Assembly (NCBI GenBank): GCA_950106755.1
Contig: OX467091.1
Location: 13,843,538-13,907,537 of the forward strand
DNA from: Climacium dendroides
Taxonomy: Eukaryota > Streptophyta > Bryopsida > Hypnales > Climaciaceae
Length of the DNA: 64,000 nt
Reading direction: 5' to 3'
Shown here: positions 35,371-48,260 of the stretch, piece by piece
Numbering within the stretch: position 1 is the first letter of the stretch
How the letters are laid out: every line of letters starts with the position of its first letter
Program-made: the position numbers and the translations under genes
The notes under the pieces: generated by a model
What the model was told of the DNA's origin: nothing
What the model saw: only the letters and a program-made list of their open reading frames with translations
Databases searched by the model: none

Positions 35371-38300
35371 TATGAAGACCATCGTGAATGAAGAGTTTAT
35401 TGGAGGTTTTCCCACCATACCTCATTTCAAACTAAAAAAGAAGAAGTATTTATTATAAAATTTGAAGTCTATATGATATTCATTATCTTCTAATAAAGAA
35501 GGGGATTTGTTTGTTGAAATGTAATGTGTTTCAATTTGTGTATCGTCCAAAATAAATTTTTTTTGTCAATTGTATAAGAGTTTTCAATGCACTTCCAATA
35601 TAAACACTTTCAAGTTTTAAGCCCAAAGGATGAATTCTAAAACGATAGGCCTATAATCACATTCTAAAACTTCAAAGTATCTCTAGGTGTATTCTTCCGT
35701 TTTGCAACCATCTATAAACAATTTTATTTAAATTTATTTTTTAAAGATGTAATCACATGTCTTGTATAATTCATAAAAATTCAGATTTTTTTGTGAAATT
35801 TTGAAACTTTTGTGATTTAAAAAAAGTAAGAGTGAGAGAAATTCATGCCAAATTCAAAATATGCTTACAAGATTATGTGAAATATTCTCCATTGGTGTAT
35901 TGTACACTATAAAACTTCATTGTGCAAATCAATTTACTGTGCTATTCTAAAATTTTAAAAATCAATATTCCATGGTTTAGGCCAAATTGCAATAAAATAT
36001 TGAATATTAATAATATTTAGAAAAATTAATTGGAGCAAAAACTATACTTAATCATCTTCATTTCATTAGTTAGGCTCAAATTTTAAAATGTATTTTAAAT
36101 GACTAAAATTAAATCAAGATAATAGAACAAAAGATGCCCAAATACACTAGTAACCACTCAATTTGCCATTTTCTCATGTAGAAAAGTCAAAAACTATCAC
36201 AAAGAGGGAAAATCTAGACCATTCATTGAAAATGAGTTCAAACCACTCTATATTACAAAAATTGGATGAAAACATGTTTTTTGCATCGTAGAGTCCCCGT
36301 TGAAATCATCCAAAGGATATAAAAAAATTCTTAGGTTTTTGGAGGTTAAAATGATATTTTTTACAGTTTCAAAGGTTTGAAGTGTTCATTCTCCAATAAT
36401 ACTACTTTGGGAGATAAATGAATTTTTTTACTACATGCACATATTCACTTTGGGAGTATAAATTTTTTTCAATTACACAAATATACAACCAATGTTTCTA
36501 TTTTAGGCCATTTATTACTTTGTCTAACAAATTTGGACTAGTATAGACAAGTCTTTCTAAATTTAATGGCACCACTTGACAATGACTATTCCAAAAAAGC
36601 CCCATTATGTACAACATGATAAATTTTGAGGATTTATAAGGAATGTACAATTCTAAAGTGTGTCATTAGAGTGAGTTGAAAATATAATCTTTAAGATTTT
36701 TAGTTTTAGAAGTTTTTAAATGAATATGCCTTATATTTGATGCATACAAAATCAATTGATTTTCATATTTACAATCTTAGGAATTTAATAAAAACTTCAA
36801 ACTATTTCAATTTATCATTCATTGGGGGAAACATGGTTTAAGTTGTCATATATAGACTAAGGAAATAAACCATAAAAAGATTCACATGGTAGTTCAAACC
36901 ACTTATGGATCTTCTCAAATGTTGCTTTCCTAATCTTTCACCATTAGATTTTCACTAAAGTAGGGACACCTAAAAGCAACACTTTTCTAATTAACTTAGT
37001 TTCTATAATTAGATTAATTCAATTTTTTTATATTCTTGTGGGTACAAATGAAAGGAGATTTCAGTGCACCAACAAATGCATCATTTGGATATTGTGAGTA
37101 ATTGCAAGAAAGACTAGACCTATTTTATATCACATTTAGAGTGACGGAGTTGTTTTCTACTAGAACTTTTGTCAATAGAATCCCATGAACTTAAAATATT
37201 TATAGGAGATGGTTAATTTGATTGGAATCATATTTCTTATTTTTTTAATTAAAAAAACAATTTTATATTTAAAAATCAATTTTGCTAATTTGTCACACTT
37301 TGAGGTTTAGGATTTTTTAGTACTTAGTACCAAAAATTAATGATTTAAAGCTGAAATTTCTATGGTCCATTTCCATATTAGGGAGACATGTGCCTACCAA
37401 AGGAAATATGAAAATACAATCATTTATGGCCTCCATATTTGTATAAATAGGGCTCCCTTGCTTGTGCACTTTTGAACATTGAAGATGGTTTTCACTTCCA
37501 TTTTTTGGTGAAATGTGATTACTATCAAGTCTTTACAAATGAACAATTTTTAGTTTTTTTATGCTCATGATTTTCTAATTATTATTGATTTATAACTAGT
37601 TGTATCTATTTTCTATGACAAACTATCTTTTTTTTCAAATAGTATTTTTCTAGTACTTGCAAGTAGTTAGTAGTACTAGTAGCCATCGATTTTTCAGGTC
37701 AATGGTTGAGATTGTTATATTTCATAATATTCATAGTACTTGCAGTACTCATTGTATTGAGCGTAGAAACTGTAGTTTTTGCAAAACACTACCAAAATCA
37801 TTTGGTTGTTCTTGCAACCACCCTTATACACAAAACGTATAAAGGGTCCAAGTTTTTTTGGAATTTTTTTTCTAAAATTATTTCTCCAACATTTGGTACA
37901 TATAGATTTAAAAGATGTATATAATGAGAACATATAATCAAGTCACCTGATTAAAATATCTCAAGGCATGTGGAGCATTGGAGGGTCCCTACCTTGGAAC
38001 AAGTTTACACAAAATTAAGAATGAGAGAAGAAAACTTTTGAAAGTTTTGATTGACTGAAATTGGGGAATACTTTCAGAATGGATTTACACCATGAAATGA
38101 GAAGTCATAGATTTCCAAGGAAGTTTGATGACGTAGAGTGCATTTTTTTTTCCTATATGGTATCAAAAGTCTTTAAATTTTGAGCCCTTGGAATTATAGT
38201 CAAACCTTTGTCAAAGAGGTGAATCAAACACAAAGTTTGGATGTCTTAGCTAAAATTTATAATTGTTATAATTGTTATTAATATTTTCCACTTCATGCCT

Positions 38301-38419
38301 TCTTAATTGTTTACACCAATCCAAAGGAAGACTTCTCAATGATGAACAAAAGGAACTTGAAGAAGGTGCCTTCTCAATTTTCCAACCCCATCAGTTTTTT
38401 TTATGGAAACTTGACTTTA
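35371..38419. other. AT-rich intergenic DNA
   Basis: No gene or element boundary could be supported. Overlapping open frames at 37,657-37,933 on both strands lie where AGTACT-type words recur and are not gene-like. Confidence 0.5.
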
Positions 38420-38689
38420 AAGTAGAAGGTTCTAAAAGTGCACAAGCTCTTAAATTGCCCTCTTCAAATGTACACTATTTTTACATATTGCTTTTTCATA
38501 ACCTTCAACACTATGCCATTTCAACTTCAAAATTTCATAACTAATTCCACAAAGCTCCAAAAAACATGAAACGACTTGGGTTAGATGTCAATTCCACTTG
38601 TCTTTCAACGAAAATTCACTGAAAAATATTTCAAGATGTTTCACCTCCCCCAAATTAAGTTCCAACCCTCAGATGATCCATTCTACCTT
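38420..38689 (-). mobile_element. TA-flanked TIR element, family T1, copy A
   Basis: 270 bp, inverted relative to copies B and C. The termini read AAGTAGAAGGTTCT and, reverse-complemented, AAGGTAGAATGGATC. TA flanks lie at 38,418-38,419 and 38,690-38,691. The 90-codon frame at 38,272-38,544 overlaps it and is not a gene. Confidence 0.75.
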
Positions 38690-38860
38690 TAAGTTAGTGG
38701 GAATTGTTGAGAAAATTCAATGAGGCCACCTAAGGCCGAAGGAGTACAGCTGGAAATTCAGTGCAATGGTGTCAGAAGTGGAAGTACAATCCAACAAGCA
38801 CTTGATCTCTTGTGGTTGTACTGTTTGTAGTTTCGCTTTAACAGAGAATTGCGTCTCCTA
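38690..38860. other. Spacer between two inverted T1 elements
   Basis: About 170 bp with no homology to T1. It would form the loop if the A-B pair were transcribed as one RNA. Confidence 0.6.
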
Positions 38861-39186
38861 CGGTAGGAGGTCCATAAATGGACCATCTGAGGGTTGGAAC
38901 TGAATTTTGGGAGGTGAAACATCTTGAAATTAATTTTTCAGTGAATTTTCCTTGAAAGACAAATGGAATTGACATCTAACCCAAGTCGTTTCATATTTTT
39001 TGGAGCTTTGTGGAATTAGTTATGAAATTTTGAAGTTGAAATGACACAGGGCTCTAAGGGCCCACCTTCTTAAATGTACATTGTCTGTACATTGTTAAAG
39101 GCTACAAAAAAGCAACATGTGCAAACAGTGTACATTTAAGGAAGTAAGCCATTTTAGAGCCTAAGCCATTTTAGAACCTCCTATCT
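38861..39186 (+). mobile_element. TA-flanked TIR element, family T1, copy B
   Basis: 326 bp. It starts CGGTAGGAGGTCCATAAAT and ends TTTTAGAACCTCCTATCT, with TA on both sides. About 180 bp (38,874-39,053) is a close inverted match to copy A. TA target use suggests a Tc1/mariner-type MITE, but the ends are not Stowaway-like. Confidence 0.8.
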
Positions 39187-39329
39187 TAATATTCAAACAT
39201 GCACTTGATCACTCTTGGAATTCTTAAGATTATTGGGCCCTATTGTATATGTAAGTTAACTACACCTAAAATCGTAGAAATCAAGCAATTCATTATGGTT
39301 TCTATTATTATACTGAATTTTTTTTAGGG

Positions 39330-39540
39330 GGGTCTTGTTGGAAGTTGAAAGGAGATTCTAGATTCTTTAAGAATGCATTTTTGGACACCATATGAATGAA
39401 CTATGAATTTTTGAAGTGCTAGAAATAGGAGTTCGGTGAACCAACCATAGACTCTCATGAATAGTGAAAGTACATTTAAGGCAACAATTTAGCTTGTGTG
39501 GTTTTAAAAAGCCTACGATTTAAGGTGTAGTTACCTTAAG
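39330..39540 (+). repeat. Dispersed repeat R2, copy b
   Basis: Homologous to 24,660-24,880 in the same orientation, including TAGACTCTCATGAATA. Confidence 0.65.
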
Positions 39541-40379
39541 ATAGATAAGCCTATTATCATGTAAATTAGTAATTTAAATATTTTGGGGCCAACTCTAAAA
39601 AGGGCACAAATTTTTGAGAGTTGTGCTCTTGTTTTATGAATTAAACACAAGTGGAATAATAATTTTATGATTAAGATTGCAATTTTTGTGAATTTTTGAA
39701 GTGGGTTGCCCTAAAATTACAAAACTATTCATAGAGTAAAGTCACGAACATCCTACAAACAACCCATAATCGTTGTTCCACGTATCCAATTTACACTTAA
39801 GGAAGTTCAAGACGCCATGCACTGTCTATGAGCTAAAAGGAGGCTAAAATGATCCTATCTCTAATATACAAACCTCTATTTCTATTATTACCTTTTTGCA
39901 AGTATAAAATTGTTTTGCCATTGTCCTAATTAAGTCACACGGTCTTGGAAATGCTTTTTTAGAAACTTTATGGATTTGGATGATATGCTAATGATATTGG
40001 GGTCAAAAGTAAGGATGATGGAATTTGGCAACTAATGGAAATGGGGTGATTTACCTTAAGGGAATGTCATTTTCATTTTTCAAAGGGAATATAAGTGTAG
40101 AACTTTGTCATCTTGATTGGATCGTAAAAGTTATTTTCATACAAATATATGTACATTATTATGGATGAAACATCATTTGTTTATATAATTGCATGTACAT
40201 GCATCCATTCTATGTGTTGACACTGTCCTATTTTGAATTTTTTAAGATGAGTTCTAGTGATTTCTTTCATTCAAAATGGAATATTTTTTCAAAAGCACCA
40301 GTCTATAAAAAAATTGCCACAAGTCAAGACTTCGAAATAAATTTTTGCTATGATTCACATATAATATCTTATGGATTTT
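39541..40379. other. AT-rich intergenic DNA
   Basis: Nothing recognisable beyond chance frames. Confidence 0.5.
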
Positions 40380-40961
40380 GATGTGGGGTCTTAATCCCTA
40401 AAAGATGAAGGAGTCCACTTGGGTTTTTTTGAAAACTCAAGCATGCTCTATTGACTTTATAACTTGGAATTTTTGTATGAAATTTTTAGGATGGATACTA
40501 ATCATCCCAATCTACATTTGAAGCTTTGTTGAACATAATTTTGATAGACATTGCAAAAATTAGAAGCGTTTTACTATTTCAATGTCAAATTGGGCAACTA
40601 AAAATATATTTTAAAAAACTTAATTAATTTTATTTGATTGAATATATTGATCCCTACTCAAAAACTTTTAAACCATTCAATTCTAAATAGTGAAATGAAA
40701 GTTTTTATGAGGAGTTTTATTTTGTAGGCAATAAAATTAGAAAAAAAGTAATTTTTTTTTTTTTTGAAATCAATACTAAAAAAATTCAAATGAAAAATAA
40801 ATAAAGGACATTAATTTTCTAAAATTTTGAAAGACAAAACTTCACCTTTTGGAATGGTTAGATTTTAGGCACATTGAACTTGCAATTGATAGAAATATTC
40901 ACTTTAAAAATTGGAAGGATGTACTTGAACAAGTTAACTAAAGTATCCTACGGTGGAATTT

Positions 40962-41056
<95 letters not shown>

Positions 41057-41135
41057 AAGATTTTAGACTTGTTTTGGATAAGAATATTTTGAAGCAATTT
41101 TGGTATTCTAAACATGAAAGAACTCTAGAGAATAA
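40380..41135 (+). repeat. Dispersed repeat family R1, copy b
   Basis: Aligned by eye to 10,590-11,560. It shares GTCTTAATCCCTAAA-type, CAATGTCAAAT and AAGCAATTTTGG landmarks but lacks about 250 bp of copy a. It is interrupted by the (TA)n tract, where copy a has only a short AT-rich stretch. Confidence 0.7.
40965..41053. repeat. (TA)44 microsatellite
   Basis: An uninterrupted run of TA. The Tyr-Ile repeat open frames at 40,874-41,178 are its translation. Confidence 0.98.
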
Positions 41136-42719
41136 ACAATTAGATTCTATATGTATACCAATTCTAAAAACAAATTAGAATTCATTTTCTCTATTTGAGT
41201 CTAAAATACTAGTATTTGAAGCTTGACAAGAGCATTAATTCAATGCTAGGCCCTCTTTAATTGAAACTAGATTATTGGGTGACCTTTGTTTTTTTTGTGG
41301 CCACCTCACAAAATTGAAGCACTTTCACTTCTTTTGTTATTATGAATTTTTTATTATTATGAGACTGATCAAATTTTCATATTTTATTATTGTCAAATAT
41401 GACGAGGTTTCAACATACCAAAGAACACAATATTTGGATACTGTATGCAAAAGTTATAAAGAGTTAAACTTGTTTTGAGTAAAGGATTTATATTCATTTC
41501 TTCCATGCATATACATGTTGATTTTGGAGATGTATATAAAGTGACAATGGTGATTTTGATTCAATGGCACACTTTGGGGGGCACACTTTGGGGGCACACC
41601 TTAGGGCAAATCCATACAAAGTTAGTGAAGAACATGGCCCTTATTCCTCATGAAAGTAATTATTCCCAAATACTATTAGATTGAACACATTTCAGATATT
41701 TATATATTTTTTATCTCATGTTTTTGTTTATTCCTCATTTTTTGGTTGCAAAATGAGTTAGTCAAGACTTTGATACCTTAAGAGGGCTTCAAATTTAAAT
41801 AACATTTGTACTTTCAAAGTTCAAACTAATTTAATTGGATATAATTCACTTTGTTTAGCATCTAATTTTCAAAATTGGATGATAATGCAACTTGGATGAT
41901 AATATCAACTTCCAATCTTCATATTTCTTATTCCGTACCTTTAATGTTTGAATTGATTAACAATTGAATCCACATAGATTCAATTAATTGTCTACTTAGT
42001 GGAATGTATTTCACTAAATATTAAGCCCTTCAAGACTGAAAAAACAAATTTAAAAAAACAGATAAATTCCAATATGTCTTATTCACCGGTGCAAAATCTT
42101 GATTGTATATCCATCAAAATCTCTTACAATATCTTTATAGTTTTGAAAATTTTGAATATTCCTTGCACAAAAAGGGAAAAGAAATTAGAATTGTACTAAA
42201 ATAATGGATTTCTCTATTGCATTCCATGTCTCAAATGTACTTGGTTATATCTCTCAATTCATTAACCCGTAAAGCCCCATGTGTTCCCTTCGTAGATACC
42301 TAAAAGATTTAGATAGATTCCTATGATCTCAATTTTTGACAAGATTTTTGCAAATTTTCTTTGCAAATAAAGAGTACATTTGCTTTCTAGGAAGATCATT
42401 TTCATTTCAATTGATGCCATCAAGCAAAAGTTATGCCACCAAAAGCTCCAAGAGCATTTTGCCTATCAACAAAAATAAAATCCAAAAAATAAAATATAAA
42501 TTCTAAAAATTTGATTTCATAAATTATATTTTTCGTCCGCATGGAAAGCTTTGATTCATTATATTTGGATTAGTGACTTAAAAGTTATAGAGATTCTTAT
42601 TTTGCAAGCATTCATTGCATCTTTTTGAGAAAATGAATTTGCTTTTGAACTTAAATTTCAAAAATTAAAACTTTTTTTAAAGGTTTGTTTGCTAGAACAA
42701 TGCCACCATTGGGGTTAGT
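41136..42719. other. AT-rich intergenic DNA
   Basis: No supported gene. Frames at 41,275-41,478, 41,475-41,684 and 41,999-42,199 show no motif, no splice-linked partner and chance-like composition. Confidence 0.5.
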
Positions 42720-43050
42720 GTGTTTCAATTCCATCTTAGTTACAACTATTAATCATATAGTTTTTCTTTTATCTTATATGTACTTCTACTTAATAATTTT
42801 TTTAAAGTGAAAAATAAATTTTTTAATTTTTGAACTTTTTTTACCATTCTCAAATCAATTTTTTATGTAAAAATTGAAATTCAAAAATTTGTAGTACAAA
42901 AATTTTCAGTGAAGAAGATTCTAAGTCTTACAATCTAATCTAGTCACATAAGGTACAAAAATAACTTCTTTTCTTCACTTTGAAAGCAAATTTTTTGCAA
43001 TCTATGAGGTCAAAGTTTATGAAATTTCTTCCATGTGTTCTTTTATTAAT
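42720..43050 (+). repeat. Dispersed repeat family R6, copy c
   Basis: It matches 28,300-28,640 directly and 20,880-21,230 inverted. The segment just before it (42,690-42,810) matches R1 copy a, so R1 and R6 look like neighbouring parts of one larger element. Confidence 0.65.
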
Positions 43051-43796
43051 TTCACGGTTAGATATGGAAAAAAAATTTAAAAGAAAAAAAAGATAAAACT
43101 TTACTCCTTGCAATAGTAACAAAGTTGTGAGTGGTTTTCTTAAAAAAGGCCTTAAGATTTTAGGGGTTAAATTGAAAAATTGAAAAACCTCATGAATGTT
43201 ATTTTGTGGTTTGTAAATGTAAAACCTTTGTCCAAGACTTGATTTTTGTATCAATGTATTGAGGTGAAAACACCCAAAAATGTCAAAATAAGTAATTCAA
43301 CATATTAATTGAAAGCATCTTTTTCAAGAAAAAAATATTTTTGTGTTATAAGCAATAGAAAATCATGAATTTTTATTTTTTTAAATCCATATTTTGAATA
43401 AGACTTGTAATTATTATGAATTTTCAAAGTGGAAGCTCCCTAGGCCTTTGGAATTGTCACAATAGCTTGGTCATAAAACCAAAATTTAGAAAATAAATAG
43501 TCAACCAATTACAATTAAGCAAGGGAATGATTTATGGCACTTTTGGAGATACTTTCAATGGAAATTTAGTAGTCAAGAAGGATACTTATAAGGATGATTT
43601 TGGAAGTTTTCACTTTACAAATGAAGTAAATTGAATGATAATTTCATAGGATAATGCAATAGAGGTCTTGAAGTGCTTGAGATTTTGAATCCTTGGGCAT
43701 TAGTAATTTGAACTAAATCATGCTTAGCCAAATAGAAAACAAAAGCAATACGTAACAACAAACAAAGTATTTTACAATGGCCAATCAACACCATTA
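43051..43796. other. AT-rich intergenic DNA
   Basis: No gene. The 104-codon minus frame 42,940-43,254 lies across repeat R6 and is not credible as a gene. Confidence 0.5.
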
Positions 43797-45080
43797 TGGG
43801 GAATTTCATTAAAATGGCAATATTCTGCATGCCATTTATGCGAGTCAAGAGCACATACAACAATGCTTCTTAGCATGTCAGCTTCATAGATGTGCCAATT
43901 CTGTCCTTAACAAGTAGCGTATTGTCAAAAGCTTTCCAAGAATGTATAACACTCTACCGTCAACTTCAAAACCAGGGCGTCATTGCACCCTATTTAGTCA
44001 GAAGTCTCTTAATTCTCCTTTCTTAGTCTATTGCAAGGCTTGAGAAGTTACCTCCAAGGTCCCCCTTGCGCATTAAGATTCATTGGGTACCCCAGGAAGA
44101 TAGGGGCGTAACAAGAGGTCTACTGCCTTTTTTTCTAAGGCTGAAACTTTGGATGGCTATAGTAGTTGGACAGAGTGTTATAATGAGTTGAAATTTGGAG
44201 AAAAAGTAGAAAATTGTGTTAGCTTTCCAATAAGCTATCACTCATTCTATTTAGAGTTGTAAAATAATGGTGGCGTTCAATCAAAGTCCAGTTTTGAAAT
44301 TGGAGTTGGAGTGAAGATTTGAAGTTGAAGTTAGAAGAGAACTCGTATGTTGTGGCTTGTGGCTTGTCTTTCGTTATAAAACTTTGTTATTGCGGGTGGC
44401 ATGGGTAAAACTATTGCTTAGCCTTTTTTTGTATTTTGGACACAACGAAGTGGAATTGATTACCCACATGGTTGTACTTATTTGTTGTTTCCATTGATGA
44501 AGCACATTTATTGATCACCGTGGGTTTGAAGTTTAGGAGCCAATCTTTCGGACAATTTCATTTCATGGTTTGGTTGACTCGTTTTACCCGTCCAAGGCCC
44601 GTGGTTTCTTATGACTTACTTAAAGTCTAATCCTTTAAAATCACCAACAGGATAGGCTAATGGGAAGTAGTTAAAAGATTTGAAGATTTGAAAGCTAGAA
44701 GACCAAAAGACTTGTAGATTTAAGAAAGTTCCCAAACAACTTTCTCTAGTTGCAACTAGAATCTTCGTAATTTCTTGAGGCAAACTGCTCTCAACATGAC
44801 ACAGGTACTATTTTCTAACCCTTTATCTACTTTTTGTAAAACATTTTTTTTATGTACATTCCATCATTTGCTTTCTTTTCTCTCTTGTTTTTATTTTCCT
44901 TGATTTGTAGACATTGTTCTCAGAGATCCACATCAAACAATGGACAATGTCATCGTTGTTGAAGACACTCAACAAACCCAATCACTTCTAGTCATCACCA
45001 AAGACACTCCTCCCACTCTTGATCACAACACTCGTGACATTATATACATACATGTTGAGTACGGTGATTGAGACACTCTC
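43797..45080 (+). other. Less AT-rich block, possibly a retroelement LTR/leader or relic transcript
   Basis: Composition is clearly less AT-rich than the surroundings. It begins with a terminus like that of the 28,637 element. Plus-strand signals include TATAAAAC at 44,376, a possible intron with donor ACAG/GTACT near 44,804 and acceptor TTGTAG near 44,910, and a small ORF from ATG 44,941 (MDNVIVVEDTQQTQ..., 43 codons). No gag or pol motif follows. I cannot say whether it is an LTR-element leader or a decayed gene. Confidence 0.3.
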
Positions 45081-45926
45081 AATAGTTTTGTTGTGTAGTC
45101 TTTGATTCTGTATTAGGTTTTTGGATTTCCTATTGTTTTTTCCATATACTTTTGGTACGATTTTACATTGAATTTTTTGACCTCAAGTGTTATCAACACT
45201 CAACTTTATATGGGTTGAAATATTATTGTTGTTTCCAGCTTATCCATGTGATACCTCACCACATTTTCATTTGATTTTTTTGTTGGGAAGTTCTTAGTAA
45301 GGGCCTACCAATGTGTACCATGTGTACAAGGTCAATGAAATTTATTTGAAAGTGTATGCCTCTACTTCCATTTGGTGACTTTTGTCAACCCAAAAGACAA
45401 AACAGACAAAATTGTTGTGCAGAGACTATCTACATATACATACAAATGTGACAATATGATCCAATTATAAAAAAATATTTGCCAATTTCAATCATATAAT
45501 CATACACAAAGATTTTTTGCAAAAAAAACTCAATATTTTGTTTACAAATTTTGCAAATTTTTAGATTTGGTTTTGTACAACAAATGTAATTTTATAATGG
45601 ATCAAAGGACAATCAAAGATGATGGTCAAATAAATTGGGCTTCAAATCTAGTCATGGCTTCAAATATCTATTCTAGTAGTTGTGCATATACACCTCAACC
45701 TTGTATAAAATGTATTTTTTTTTGGATAATTCAGGGTACATACATGGCTTCGATATTGAAATGAAATTTAATCCTTAAATGCCCAAGGTATCATATTTTG
45801 GTGTCAACTAAACTTCTAAGTTATATAACATCTTACCAAAATATTATTTTTATTATAATTTTAGTTGAACATCCTTTAAATTTTATTTAAATCCCTAAAG
45901 GACTAAGACACATCTTTAGATAGAAA
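45081..45926. other. AT-rich intergenic DNA
   Basis: Nothing supported. The 65-codon frame at 45,567-45,764 has no features. Confidence 0.5.
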
Positions 45927-46358
45927 CTAGCGGCAGACGCTTGCTATGCTACACATTCACCATTAGAATTTCATTAGAATTTTTATGTATTAGATAGAAT
46001 ACAGAGCAAGAATTTCAATAAATCTTCAAATAAAAATTACTAAAATCTTCATATAATTTTTTTAATAAATAAGCATATACTGAAATAAACAATTGACTAT
46101 ATTATTTTTATAATATCACCCTTTGTAAAAAGTGATATTACAATAGTGATTGCAAACTACTACTCTATTTCTGTAATATCACATTGTGTGAAAATACGAT
46201 TTCTATGTATGCATGATTCAAAATATTTTTACAAAATATTTAAAATAATTATTTTAAAGACTTATTGAAATCATTAACATGCATTCTATTCAAATATATC
46301 AAAATTTTACTAATATGTGATACAATGAATGCGTAGTATAGCAAGCACGAGCCCCTAG
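45927..46358 (+). mobile_element. TIR element T2, short copy, first tandem unit
   Basis: 432 bp bounded by CTAG on both sides. The inverted ends are about 35 bp: CTAGCGGCAGACGCTTGCTA on the left and CTAGGGGCTCGTGCTTGCTA on the right, reverse-complemented; both continue with a CTAC-CATTCA core. A TA target inside CTAG is one reading. Together with 55 bp of right flank it forms tandem unit 1 (45,927-46,413). It also holds a small hairpin, AATATCAC...GTGATATT. Confidence 0.75.
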
Positions 46359-46413
46359 TATTAATGGTAGCATTTGCGATATTATAGAGGGAGTTATGAT
46401 TTTAGTAGTATGA

Positions 46414-47224
46414 CTAGCGGTTGGCGCTTGCTATGCTACGCATTCATCATTAGAATTTTATAAGAATTTTTATGTATTGGATAGAATGCAGAACAAAAAT
46501 TTCAATAAATTATCAAATTAAAATGACTAAAATCTTTGTATAATTTTTTTTATAAATAAGCATATATTGAAATGTACAATAGAAGTTTATTGAATGATGA
46601 ATGAAACATATGCAATGGTAAATACTATAAAAGATACACATACATTAGAATGCATTAGAAATTTGACTCCATTGTTACAAAAAATGACAACCCAAATTGA
46701 AGAATTGAAAAGAAAAACTTATAAATCTCAAAAACTTTGTGAACAACTTAATTGTTGTGGAATCCAAAATCACTTCAACTAAATAACTTTCTCAAAATCA
46801 TTTGGTAATAGCAATAGAAAATTGAAATCATGAAAGCTCAAAGCTCACAAAAGCACAAAATCATAGAAGTGCAAAGAAGTGTAAAGCCAAAAGAAGCAAT
46901 GGATTGCTACCTCTATAATATCATCCTATGGATTGTCTTTAATATCACCTTAATTGCAACAACTATATTATTTCTATAATATCACCCTTTGTAAAAAGTG
47001 ATATTACAAAAGTGATTGCAAACTGCTACTCTATTTCTGTAATATCACATTGTGTGAAAATATGATTTCTATGTATGTATGATTGAAAATATTTTTACAA
47101 AATATTTAAAATAATCATTTTAAAGACTTAATGAAATCATTATCATGCATTCTATTTAAATATATCAAAATTCTACTAATATGTGATACAATGAATGTGT
47201 AACATAGCAAGCACGAGCCCCTAG
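46414..47224 (+). mobile_element. TIR element T2, long copy, second tandem unit
   Basis: The same ends as the first copy but 811 bp long, because of 379 bp extra in the middle (about 46,576-46,960). The right flank (47,225-47,279) repeats the flank of unit 1 almost base for base. The second copy therefore arose by tandem duplication of element plus flank rather than by fresh insertion. The longer copy probably shows the ancestral interior and the short copy a deletion, though the reverse is possible. Confidence 0.75.
46594..46782 (+). CDS. Small coiled-coil ORF inside the long T2 copy
   Basis: A 62-codon ORF opening with two ATGs (MMNETYAMVNTIKD...) and containing the heptad-like stretch LTPLLQKMTTQIEELKRKTY, then CEQLNCCG. 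It lies wholly in the segment that the short T2 copy lacks. It could be a relic of an element-encoded protein, a captured exon or chance. No transposase motif is visible and no known family is recognised. Confidence 0.3.
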   Translation: MMNETYAMVNTIKDTHTLECIRNLTPLLQKMTTQIEELKRKTYKSQKLCEQLNCCGIQNHFN

Positions 47225-47846
47225 TATTAATGGTAGCATTTGTGATATTATAGAGGGAGTTATGATTTTAGTAGTATGATTGTGAGAAATTGTCACTTTT
47301 TAAAGTAGTGAGAAAAAATTAAGTTTTTTCTAAAATTCAACTATACAAATTTGTATTAAAATACTATGGGAATGTGTAAAAAAAAATTCAGAAATTTTGA
47401 CCACATGGATTGAAAGATTATAACATTTGAAGTTAGAAGTAAAAAGCAATTCAACCTTGCCCAATAGGACTAATAGACTTCAACTTCTTCTAAAATGATA
47501 TTTTTATACTACACATGGTTATTTTTTGACATTTTCATTTTGCATCATGTAAGTTACAATACCTACCAAATTTCAAAATTATAGAAGGAATTTTGCCCAA
47601 AGCACCCTAAATTGCCCCAAAAATTCAAGGCAATATATCTTTTGATCCAAGTATTGAATGTTAAAAAATTATTATTTCATTTAGGAGGAGGTAGATGCTC
47701 ACACCTTCTATCAAAAATTTACAAGCATCCAATGCAAATTAACTTCATGCGTAACCATCCAAGATCTCCTCTCTACATCAAAGAGTCACTTGGTCTTTTA
47801 GGGGTTCGTCAAAAAAAAATTGAAAAAAAATTCACAATTTTTCTAT

Positions 47847-48260
47847 TAAATATTTTATGCAAGGATCTACATTACAAATCTGGATTTTGAGGGGAAAATC
47901 ACCTTGGATATTCATTTAAAAAAATTGTAGAGTAGATCTTGAGATGTTGTAAATCAATTATAATCATGTATGTTATGTCCTTTTGCTTTGTATTTTTCAT
48001 GACCTCAATTTTAAATTTGACCATGTAAAAAGTGAATTGAAAGACTTCAAATCATTTTTACAATTTTCATACCTTCTTAATCAAACATTATAATCTTTAA
48101 ATTAAGTGACATTGTTTTGGGTTTTTTTCCTATTTAATCCATAGCATGATTGCTAGTTTGAATTCATGCGGTTATAATTTATTATTAAATTAAAAAAAAT
48201 AATCAAAATTTGGGCTTTTGTTTGGTTCAAAAAACTTGAAGAAGCTCAAAAAAAACTTGG
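47847..48260 (+). repeat. Dispersed repeat R3, copy a
   Basis: It aligns in the same orientation with 61,555-62,035. Shared marks are CATTACAAATCTKGATTTT, TTATGTCCTT, ATTGAAAGACTTCAAATCA and ATCAAACATTATAAT. Confidence 0.7.

Noticed and set aside
40874..41178. Two open frames of 72 codons with Tyr-Ile repeats
   Set aside because: They are translations of the (TA)n tract.
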